From Podila epigama (lineage: Eukaryota > Mortierellomycota > Mortierellomycetes > Mortierellales > Mortierellaceae): 43,247 bases of DNA. The notes under the pieces are model-generated. The model had not been told where the DNA came from. It did not search any database and saw nothing but the letters and a program-made list of their open reading frames with translations. Where the stretch lies: NCBI GenBank assembly GCA_015679605.1, contig JAAAVE010000007.1:1-43247 (forward strand). Direction: 5' to 3'. The position numbers were made by a program, and so were the translations under genes. Shown here piece by piece: positions 22,675 through 31,342 of the stretch (its first letter is position 1; every line of letters starts with the position of its first letter).

Positions 22675-24604
22675 ATGGCTCCATTGAGGTCGGTGCTCTC
22701 ATCCAGAGCCGTCGTCGTCGGTCTCACCATGCTCGGTGCACTTGGTCTGTTCATCTCAACAATGGACGGCAACTATAACCTGAACAAGTACCGCAACAAC
22801 AACAACGAGGTCGGTCATGGAAACTATAACAACAACAACAACAACAACGCTGGAAATGGTATTGCATGGGTGGATGCCAACAGCCCAGACCCTACCGGTC
22901 AGCCCTTGTCTCTCTACCCCGGTCGCAAGGCACCCACCGTCCAGAAGCTGATCGAGGATGCCAAGGTCTACTATGAGCGTATTGTTAAGCAGCGTCATGC
23001 TCTCTTGATTGAGAACCATTACGGCACCGAGTAAGTGGTTCATCTGTTTTATTGTTTTATTGTTGTATTCCTTTCTCTTTCTCCTTTCCCTCTCCATCTT
23101 TATCTCCTATCCTGCACTCCTTTACTTTTTTCAGCATTCTCTGCCTCTTTTCTCAACCTTTCCTTTTGAAAGGCAAAGGAAAAAAAAAAGGGAATGAGGC
23201 GTAGATTTCTGAGACCGTGGTGGTGAGAGTGGCGAAAAAAGAGTCTAAAGGAACAAAAGCGGCGAGCTTAAATCATCTTAATGGGGGCTAAAACATTTGC
23301 CCTGTACTTTTTGTGGCAGGGACCAGACCCTTCACATAACATATTGGGATTGGTGACATGTTACTGGTGCGCTGGGGTTTTCCTATTTTGCTCTTCTTTT
23401 TAACCCGACTCCAATGGAAAGGCCTCAATCATCTTTTTTATTTTACGAGTGTGTGCTCTCATCATATTTTGAAATTTCAATTGTGGAATGGGGAAGACAT
23501 AAAAAAAAAAACCAAAAGCGATTCATATCTTGATGGATCAAAAAAAAAATGCGCCAACCCACGCACATGAACACAAAGACACAAAGACACAAAGACATCC
23601 AGCACAATCTTCTCCACGGATCTTTTTCGTTGTTGTACATGTTAACACTGGCGCATGGGGTTTGGCACGGATTACCAATGGAAGCGCAATAGTCGGCATG
23701 ATAAGGTTCATATTGCTAATCCATACTTGTTGCCGATTGTTGAATACAAAAACGAAAACAAAAACAAAAAACTACAATAGCAAATTCGATCCTTGGTTCG
23801 TGTTGATGTACTACTGGTGGTACTTCCCTGCCAGTTTCAACTGCCCCCACGACATCCAGCGTGTGGGTCCCTTGTCTGACGGAGGCAAGTGGATTTGCGG
23901 CATGTCCCTCTACGAAGTAAAGCCTCGTGCCAAGTGTGTCATGTACTCATTCGGTGTCAACCATGAGACCCGCTTTGAGGGTGAGATGCTCGACCGTACT
24001 GACTGTGAAATCTTTGCTTACGATGCCTCTGTTGACCGGATGGGTCCTGGTAAGTTGTTGTCTTTTATTCTTTTTTCGCTTTTGTAGTTGAGTTTGAACT
24101 TGACAATTGACTCAATTCTCATTCCTGCTTTCTTGTATCCTTGTTTTCCCATTGTTCCATTTTCCACAAATAGAAACTCATGGTCGCGAGCATGTTACTT
24201 TCAAGCCCTACTTTATCGGCAAGGAGGACAAGGTCGACGCTAACGGAAAGACATGGAAGACATTGCGCACGTTGATGAAGGAGAATGGACACGACTGGAT
24301 CGATATCCTTAAGGTGGATATTGAAGGTAGCGAGTACGACACTTTTGCTTCAATTATGGATGACTTTGGTGATGTGTTGCCATTCTCGCAGCTCCAGATT
24401 GAGTTCCACGTGCACGAGTCGCATGTCTCGTTCCCCAACTTCCTCAACTTCTGGGAGCGTTTGGAGAAGAAGGGTGTCTACCCCTGGTGGACTGAGATCA
24501 ACCTTAACCCCGTCTACAGTGGCCAGCGTGCTTGGGCTTCTGAGTACTGCTTCTTAAACACCCGTGGTGGCAAGAAGAACATTCTTATCCAGAACTATGA
24601 GTAA
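22675..24604 (+). CDS. METTL24-like type II membrane methyltransferase
   Basis: Three exons: 22675-23030, 23781-24049 and 24174-24604, with matching phases (351 residues). The N-terminus has a single hydrophobic anchor at about residues 12-29 (VVVGLTMLGALGLFI), then an Asn-rich linker encoded by AAC repeats. The catalytic part carries CPHDIQRVGPLSDGGKWICG, YSFGVNHETRFE, the acidic motif LKVDIEGSEYD (DIEGSE at about residues 257-262) and a C-terminal ASEYCFLN. A KVDxEGxE-type motif with the DGGKWICG-like loop matches the METTL24/Methyltransf_22 and FkbM-like SAM-dependent methyltransferases. The topology suggests a Golgi/ER lumenal enzyme, but the substrate is unknown. Intron 1 is 750 bp, far longer than the other introns here. 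I found no exon inside it. Confidence 0.8.
23031..23780 (+). other. Unusually long intron 1 of the METTL24-like gene
   Basis: The GTAAGT donor at 23031 and the TACAATAG acceptor ending at 23780 join Glu/Asp codon halves to give GTDKFDPWF in frame. The 750 bp hold only homopolymers and short repeats such as ACAAAGAC (about 23574-23600). Open frames inside, for example 23358-23570, are not recognisable. A missed small exon cannot be excluded. Confidence 0.65.
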
Positions 24605-24960
24605 ACATGCAAATATCGTTTGAATGTGAGGCATAACTTGTCCTCACTCCTGCACATACCTCTTTTTCTTTTCTTTTCTTTTTCTTTTTCTTTTTTTCCT
24701 TTCTCTGTTCCATCATAGCACTTTTCTTATTATTGTTATTATTATTATTGTGGTTATCATGAAAATGAAATAAAAAGAATATCGACACTATTTTTTTTTT
24801 TTTTTTTTTTTTTGTTCTTTCTTGTATTAAGATGTATGTGTGTATGTAAATTGGCTAGTATTGTACAATAGAAGGAGGGGTAAAGAAGGAAAGCAGTTTT
24901 TGAAAATATGAAACGAGTTGCCATAGAGCAGGATTGAGATGCCTAACCAAGTCTCTTTGT
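24605..24960. other. Convergent 3' region between METTL24-like and GH5 genes
   Basis: The two genes converge here. The region holds T/C tracts, a TTATTATT repeat near 24727-24750, an AATAAA at 24769-24774 (plus strand), and a T run of about 23 at about 24790-24812. I see no gene. Confidence 0.55.
24769..24774 (+). terminator. Putative poly(A) signal of the METTL24-like gene
   Basis: AATAAA lies about 165 bp after the stop, just before a long T run. Called from position and the canonical hexamer. Confidence 0.45.
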
Positions 24961-25698
24961 CTAGGCTGTGATTTTGTGACCAAGGGCAGTACATCCACCG
25001 GGGCGGTTGTTTGCATCTTTGGGAATCCATCTGATTCATGAAAGGAAAAAATAAATAAAAATATAATCGATAACAAATGAATGGATGAGCATATTTTGTA
25101 TAATCCAATGTATACATGAAAACAAACAACAAGGCATCATCATCATCAACAACAACAACAACAACAACAACATTGCCAAAAAGTAGAGATAGAAAAACTT
25201 ACCCTTGTTCAACACCGTCAAAGTAGGACCAAAGGGCATTGGTCTCCGTCTTGAAGTTCCAATAAAACCAGCCGAGACCTTGCTCAAAGGCATCCATTTG
25301 AGCCTGTGTAAAGTCAGCAAGGAACTTGCGGTATTCAGGAGTGTAGGAACCGACGCGGTTCTGAGCCTGGCACGAGCAGTAACCTTCGATATGGCCGTTC
25401 TTGGATGGTTGACAGGCAGCTTTGGCAGGGTTGAGGGGTTTACCAGCTGCCTTGTCCTCCTCTGATTGGAAGGTGCCATCCCAGCGGGAGCCAACACCGA
25501 TACCGTTGAGATGGGTTGCACAATCGTTTGTTGCGGATGAGAACTCGCCGACAAGAGTTGGACCAAATTTGGCGGATGACTGTTGCATGTCCTTGGACCA
25601 GACATCGCACGGGAAGTTGGCTTGGTCCTTGCGTGAAAGACGAATGAGGTTGTGGTCAAAGATCAAATAATTGTGGACATCTAAGCGACAGTGTGTGC

Positions 25699-25759
<61 letters not shown>

Positions 25760-27132
25760 CATTGGGGGTGAGTATCTTTGTTGTATGCATTCATGCAGGT
25801 ACATTTGTGGGGGTTTGAGAAAGTTGAACAGATCGATTGCAATCGATAAAAGGGCACGCGTTACACGAAAGTTAGCAAAACAGCACAAGGGTATTCAACA
25901 AACAAATATACAACAAACAAATGGGACACAAAACGTATGCAACGATGACAAACAACAACAAGACACCTATCAGACAATCAAATATAAACAACTTCTTTAC
26001 CTAGAACAAGGCGGTCCGAGTTGGGCATGAAGCCTTCCCATTTTGTCAAGCCTAGGAACCCATCATGGATAATCGCCCAGGGTCCCTTCTTGGCTCCAGT
26101 GATGGCACGCATCTCAGCAAAGGCTTGATTATACCACGCGTCCACAGTCTCACGCTCAAGCATAAAGATGGCTGGCTCGTTTAGAATACCAAACAAGGGC
26201 GAGACGTGTTCCATACCAGGTCCTTGAAGTAGCTTGACCAACTTTTTCATATACTCGATGGTCCGTTGACCATTGACCTCGCCTTGCTTCGTGCCATCCA
26301 ACCAACCAATCTTGCCCACTTTTCCTGAATGATTCCATCCATTCTGGGAACCAGGTGCTCCGTGAATCTCGACCATCGCGCGTAGACCGTACTTGGCAGC
26401 CCATTTAAGACCCTGAAGGAGGTAATCGAGCGACAAGTCGGGAACATAAGGTTCATCTGGAGTCAAGTTGCCCAGTGCCCAAAAACCGACTGGAATGCGG
26501 ACGTGGTTCAGTCCAAGGTCACGAATGCGCTTGAAGGTATCTTCCGTGACCCATGTGGAGTAGTGTTTTTGAAGATGAGCCTTGGCCTTTTCGGGACCCA
26601 GATGCTTGGTGAGAGTATACTCATCCACGACACCATTGGCGATGTAAGGGTCAAAGAGAGAAGGCGTGATAAAAGGTTCCAAGACAAGCCAACCACCAAG
26701 ATTGACGCCACGGATGGGTTGTTGACCGTAGAGGAAAGGCTCGCTAAGAGGAGGGGTATGGGCATTGCATCGAACAGTATTGGAGATGTCGACACCCGAA
26801 GCTTCTGTGAATCTGGCGAGTGTACCGTTCTTGTAGTTTCCGTTGATGGTATCCGCGCCCTTGTCGAGAGCGTGTTTCCCATTGTGGCCTCCTTGGCCTC
26901 CGTGGGCATTGCTCTTATTACCACCTTCCTCCCATGGTTTCTTGACCATGAGCGCGATCACAGCACTCACGGCACTCAGTGTCAAAAGCACAGATCCTGC
27001 CAAAATCAGTTTCCGGTTCCTGGCAATGAAGGAGCGACGTTGAGTAGGATGGATGGCGTCATTGTTGTTGTTGGCGGATGATCCTTTGAAAGGGTAGCCA
27101 TCATTGCTTGTCTCGACCATTTCGCGTGGCAT
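24961..27132 (-). CDS. Membrane-anchored GH5 exo-beta-1,3-glucanase
   Basis: Three exons on the minus strand: 27132-26001, 25680-25203 and 25030-24961 (559 residues, all phases match). The protein starts MPREMVETSN. It has a hydrophobic anchor at about residues 41-63 after a basic cytosolic stretch, so it is a type II membrane protein like fungal exoglucanase D. The GH5 catalytic domain follows: RGVNLGGWLVLEPF (about 141-154), GLNHVRIPVGFWA (about 207-219), GILNEPA with the acid/base Glu319, and PTLVGEFSSA with the nucleophile Glu423. The C-terminus WIPKDANNRPGGC is typical of yeast and fungal Exg enzymes. It should release glucose from the non-reducing ends of beta-1,3-glucan at the cell surface, in wall remodelling. 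Both catalytic Glu are intact. Confidence 0.93.
25701..25752 (+). repeat. (GA)26 microsatellite in a GH5 intron
   Basis: An uninterrupted GA dinucleotide run lies within intron 1 of the glucanase gene, 20 bp beyond its acceptor. On the gene's own strand it reads as a C/T run upstream of the acceptor, so it may serve as an extended polypyrimidine tract. Confidence 0.9.
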
Positions 27133-27671
27133 TTTTTTTGTAATGTTATAAAGTATGTGAGTGAAGAGGAAGGCCGAGGAAGAAAGAGATGAGGACTAGA
27201 TAATCTGACTTTCATGTAGTTTTATATATTTCTTTCCTTCAGGATATGTTGGAATACAGAATCAAAAAAGAACACGAAACGAGCCTAACTAACGGCTGGC
27301 CGAGAAAAACCCCGACAGATTCACAATTGTGATTTCGAGGGGGGAGTGAGGAGGGGTGGGGGGAATAGAAGGGAAAAAAAAAAGGGTAAGGGGGAAGGAC
27401 ATCATTGAGATATGGGCCAAAAAGAAAAGAGAAGAAAATGATTACGCGCTTTAATTTTGGCATGTAACGCGTCCGTACAAATGATATATAGCCTAGGGGA
27501 AATGAGTACATTATTTTCCTATGACTACTTGATGGAAGCAGCCAGGATATCCACCGCATGCTTGATATGTTTTCTAGTATGGTATGAATAGGCCAGATGC
27601 ATTCTTGTTAGAAAAAAGGACATGCATCGATTGAGAAAATGTAACACTTTCATCCATCCACTCTCTATTGA
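27133..27671. other. Intergenic region upstream of the GH5 gene
   Basis: This holds the 5' flank of the GH5 gene and the 3' flank of the BORCS6-like gene. It is rich in purine runs (G and A tracts at about 27340-27440). No recognisable gene. Confidence 0.5.
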
Positions 27672-27971
27672 TTACACTTTGGCAGCCAGTGCTGCTATTG
27701 ACGCCAAATCCTTGTCCATTTCATCACACCGACTGATGAGGTCAGTCGTTTGTTCAATACAGGTTGCGACCTGGGCACAGACACCTTGCACCAAACTCTT
27801 TTCATACACCGTGACAGAGCCCAAAGTGGCGGACGCAGCCTTTTGAAGATTCTCTTGAAGACTGGTCAACAAACTGTCTAGTTGCGATGAAAGTTGCATT
27901 GCGCCTTGTTCAATGTCTTCGAGAAGAGAGACATCGATCGGTATAGAGTTTCCAATGGGTGTTTGCTGCAT
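27672..27971 (-). CDS. BORCS6-like BORC complex subunit
   Basis: A single exon on the minus strand starts at the only in-frame ATG (MQQTPIGNS). Upstream in-frame codons lack an ATG. The product is 99 residues and is almost wholly predicted alpha-helical: SLLEDIEQGAMQLSSQLDSL, then LTSLQENLQKAA, VTVYEKSLVQGV and a C-terminal DLISRCDEMDKDLASIAAL. The order QLDxLLxSLQ..L, VxVYxxxV, and IxRCDEMDKDL closely matches the C-terminal domain of animal BORCS6 (lyspersin), a subunit of the BORC complex that couples lysosomes to Arl8 and kinesin. Animal BORCS6 has a long N-terminal extension that is absent here. In a fungus the complex would act on vacuoles or endosomes, which I infer from homology. Confidence 0.72.
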   Translation of the reverse strand: MQQTPIGNSIPIDVSLLEDIEQGAMQLSSQLDSLLTSLQENLQKAASATLGSVTVYEKSLVQGVCAQVATCIEQTTDLISRCDEMDKDLASIAALAAKV

Positions 27972-28159
27972 GCTTTGTGATGTTCTTGTGCATTTCACAA
28001 TGACATCTTTTTGTGCATTGCGTTTTTTTTTGTCATGATAAATGATTAAGGGTCGCTGGTATGTAGAGAAACGGGGCAAGGCAAACGGGTAAAAAAAAGA
28101 TGCAAATTCCCCCCGATCATTCTACACATTTCCTCCACATTGAAACAAAAAAAAAAACC
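27972..28159. promoter_or_regulatory. Shared divergent promoter, BORCS6-like/COA3
   Basis: Only 188 bp separate the two start codons, so both promoters must lie here or overlap the genes. The sequence has an A8 run and a T9 run. I recognise no specific factor site. Confidence 0.6.
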
Positions 28160-28535
28160 ATGACCCTCTTCCCAAAGCCCACATCATACTACGAGCAAGG
28201 ATTCAAGCGCTCACCTGCACTTGAGCGTGCCACAGCTCCATTCCGAGTCCGGAATGCCATCACTGGCGCTGGACTGGTTCTCTTTTGCACGTCTGTCTGT
28301 ATGTCAAAGTTGGAAAAAAATATGTTTGAAAAGTATCATATTTTCTGATCTGTTACAAAAGAAACAGTTGGCTAATATTGATGTTTTTTTTTTTCGCTTG
28401 TTAGATGTCTACTCGATCATGGCTGTCAGACAGGATGACTTTTCTGATATCCAGCTGCCCAGTCATATGGTGGGACAAGTCGGACAAAAAGCAAAGGACG
28501 AGGCTACCACCAACTCTTCGAACAGCGCAGCATGA
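28160..28535 (+). CDS. COA3: Cytochrome c oxidase assembly factor COA3
   Basis: Two exons, 28160-28298 and 28405-28535, with a GTATGT donor and TTAG acceptor that complete a Tyr codon (89 residues). The protein has a basic N-terminus, then RVRNAITGAGLVLFCTSVYV as a single membrane span at about residues 31-52, followed directly by the diagnostic SIMAVRQDDFSDI. COA3 is an inner mitochondrial membrane protein that, in yeast with Cox14 and Mss51, couples Cox1 synthesis to complex IV assembly. The length and the transmembrane-plus-QDDF signature match the family. The C-terminus is Ser/Asn-rich. Confidence 0.9.
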
Positions 28536-28874
28536 GCAATAAAATCGAAAGAACCAAGGAGAGACGCAAATGGATATCCGATGTGATAGAACCAAGCCAA
28601 CCTTTTGGATCGATCCGTAAACTAGACAGCATTCACGACACACTTTGTACCAGTAAAAAGTAAAGGAAAACGATACAAAAAAAAAAAGTAGCACTTGGCA
28701 AGTGGGTTTATCCCGCTGGTTTTAAGGAATGGTTTTAAGGAATACTCGATGGTTTTTTTGTACAAGTTATCAAGCTAAGGAGGACGTCTATCAAGGTACA
28801 TGATGAATGCTAATGATGCTATTATTATTACTACTATAACTATTACATTACTACTACTCTCTCCTTCCTTCAAT
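28536..28874. other. Convergent intergenic region COA3/CTP synthase
   Basis: Short shared 3' region holding ATT/ACT trinucleotide tracts at about 28822-28860 and a small GGTTTTAAGGAAT direct repeat (about 28717-28744). No gene. Confidence 0.5.
28538..28543 (+). terminator. Putative poly(A) signal of COA3
   Basis: AATAAA begins two bases after the COA3 stop codon. If used, the 3' UTR would be very short. Confidence 0.35.
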
Positions 28875-30773
28875 TTACACAGTAGCCAAGTGCTTCTCGA
28901 GCTCGCCTGAAGCAGCCTTGATCAAGCCCATGAAAGGAGGCGAGGGCTTGAGGGGGCGGGTCAACAGTTCAGGATGGTACTGGACACCAACATAGAAAGG
29001 ATGATCAGCCATCTCAACAATTTCCATACGCTCGCCGGTCTCGTCCTTGCCAACAAAGGACAGACCCTTGGCCTCAAACGTGTCGACGAGCTTTGGGTTG
29101 ACCTCATAGCGGTGGCGGTGTCGTTCGAGTACCGAGGCCTTGCCACCGTAGAGCTTGCGGATCACCGAGTTTTCAGTGTGGGGTACAAACTCGGTTGGGC
29201 GGAGACCCAGACGCATGGTGCCGCCGAGGTGGGTCTTTGAGATTTCGGGCATATACACGACGACGGGGGTATCTGTGCTTGGGTCAAGTTCGATCGAGTT
29301 GGCACCAGCCATGCCGCACACGTTGCGTGCAAACTCGATGACAGCGATCTGAAGTCCGAGGCAGATACCAAGGTAAGGCACTTTTTGTTCACGCGCCCAT
29401 TTGGCAGCAGCGACCTTGCCCTCTGTACCACGGGCACCAAAACCGCCAGGGATGAGGATACCTTGGGCAGCACGGAGATCTTGCCAGGCACTTTCATACT
29501 TGGCAGGGTTGGATTCACTCGTCTCAGATTCGAGGTCAGTGCCTTCGATCCACTTGATGATAAGCTTCTTGTCGCAGGCCAGGGAGGCGTGTTCGAGAGC
29601 CTTGACAACAGAGGCATACGAGTCCTGGAGATGGGTGTACTTGCCGACGAGGGCAATGGTGACGGTCTCATGGACACGCTCTTGTGAAGCTGTCAACATG
29701 TTCCATTTACGCCACATCTCGGCGCCCTTGTCCTTGAGCGCAGGTGCGACAGAGATGGTGTTGTCAATGTTGAGACGTTTCCAGAGGTAATCGACCAGAC
29801 CTTGCTCCTTCAAGATCTCGGGAACACGATAGACAGAGTTGCAGTCGCGGACAGCGAGGACCTGCTCGGGTCGCACATGGCAGAACATGGAGATCTTGGA
29901 GCGGATGCCTTCCTCGAGACCGGTCGCTTCACAACGGCAGGCAAGGAGATCAGGGGTGAGACCCAATCCACGGAGATCGCGGATGGAGGCCTGGGTAGGC
30001 TTTGTCTTTTGTTCGCCCACGGCACCAATGGTGGGGACGAGGGAGACATGGATGAGGGCAAAGTTCTCGTGGCCGACGCGGAACTGGAACTGACGCATGG
30101 CCTCGACAAAGGGGGCGGACTCGATGTCGCCGACGGTACCACCGAGTTCGATGATGCAGACGTCTGGTTCTTGGCCCGAATCATCAACAGGGATGAGGGT
30201 GACGCGCTCGACCCAATCTTGGATGGCGTTAGTGATGTGGGGGACGACTTGGACGGTCTTGCCGAGGTAATCACCCTTGCGTTCACGCTCAATGACATCG
30301 CGGTAGATCTTGCCAGTCGTGATGTTGTTCTCGCGGGTCAGGGTCACGTCAAGGTAACGCTCATAGTTGCCGAGATCGAGGTCGACCTCACCACCGTCGT
30401 TCAAGACAAACACCTCGCCTTTTTATTATTATTATTATTATTATTTTTTGGAACCAACAGGACGGACATGGCAAAATGTCAATTGATGTGTGATTTGTAA
30501 AGGGGAGGCTCTCAAAAAATCTTGACACAGCGGTTTGAATATGCATTGCATATTTGAAAAAAAAAAATTTTCTTCTTTTTTCAACTGACTGATTGACATA
30601 CCGTGGTCCAATGGAGACAATGTGCCAGCATCGATGTTCAGGTAAGGATCAATCTTGATAGAGGTGACTTTGAGACCCATGGTCTTGAGCAAGAGACCGG
30701 TGGACGAAGCAATGATACCCTTGCCGATGCCCGAGATGACACCACCAGAGACGAGGACGTACTTTTTGGCCAT
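28875..30773 (-). CDS. CTP synthase (glutamine-hydrolysing)
   Basis: Two exons on the minus strand, 30773-30602 and 30418-28875, give 571 residues, the usual eukaryotic length. The 183-bp intron interrupts [13 protein letters not shown]. The synthetase domain begins [19 protein letters not shown] (P-loop at residues 9-19), and [17 protein letters not shown] follows the splice. The class I glutamine amidotransferase domain has the nucleophile Cys410 in YLGICLGLQ and the His539/Glu541 pair in [11 protein letters not shown]. The enzyme makes CTP from UTP, ATP and glutamine, feeding nucleic acids and the CDP-lipid pathways. It is the orthologue of yeast URA7/URA8, which are so alike that I assign no symbol. 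Confidence 0.96.
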
Positions 30774-31190
30774 GATAATATATTGACAAAGGAAAAAAAC
30801 AACAGCTTACTGGAGATATAAATTTATTGTAGAGAAAAGGGTGCCCGGGATGGGGAAAGAACAAGTTTTCGGCGGAGGCATGGTGCTTTTATATGTTTTT
30901 TTTTTTTTGTCAATCACCTCGTGGCTTATGGCTCATGGTTGACGAAGGTTGGTGAGCTGAGTTTTTGTTTTTCAACTTCATTCAAACTTTCAAAGTGCGA
31001 AGCAGTTTTTTGGTTGACTGCGATTGGAAAGAGTCGGCGTCTCAACAACGCTCTTTTCTTCATGGAGCAAAGTGCAGAACATGTACGTACGTACAGTACT
31101 GTAACATGTCTGCTGGGAAAGTACGTACAGTTTGAAGGTTTGAAGATTTGAAGTGAGTGTCAAATGAGATTTGACGCGTTACTCCACACC
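30774..31190. promoter_or_regulatory. 5' flank of CTP synthase with GTACGTAC repeats
   Basis: This is the 417-bp gap between the CTP synthase start and the pogo element. It holds GTACGTAC/GTACAGTAC overlapping palindromes at 31082-31102, and a second GTACGTACAG at about 31120-31130. No gene. Confidence 0.35.
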
Positions 31191-31197
31191 TAGCCCA

Positions 31198-31236
31198 CCC
31201 TCGAAATAAGATACAAAATGTATCTTATTTCGAGGG
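31198..31236. repeat. Left terminal palindrome of the pogo element
   Basis: Perfect inverted repeat: the 18-bp arm CCCTCGAAATAAGATACA (31198-31215), loop AAA, and the complementary arm 31219-31236. The same arm recurs at the right end. Confidence 0.92.
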
Positions 31237-31342
31237 AATATGAATGAACCTGAATTGTGACCAGTCCCTTATTGCATCAGGTTGATTCATCTCATCATCA
31301 TCATTCATTCATTCTCACTCGCTTTCCCCCTCGGATCCCCCC

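Noticed and set aside
27972-28079. N-terminal extension of the BORCS6-like frame up to 28079
   Set aside because: The upstream frame begins with TTG, not ATG, and covers the divergent promoter. The first ATG is at 27971.
29802-30500. Long plus-strand open frame (232 codons) opposite CTP synthase
   Set aside because: It is antisense to a highly conserved enzyme exon. Its composition mirrors the codon bias of CTP synthase and no domain is visible.
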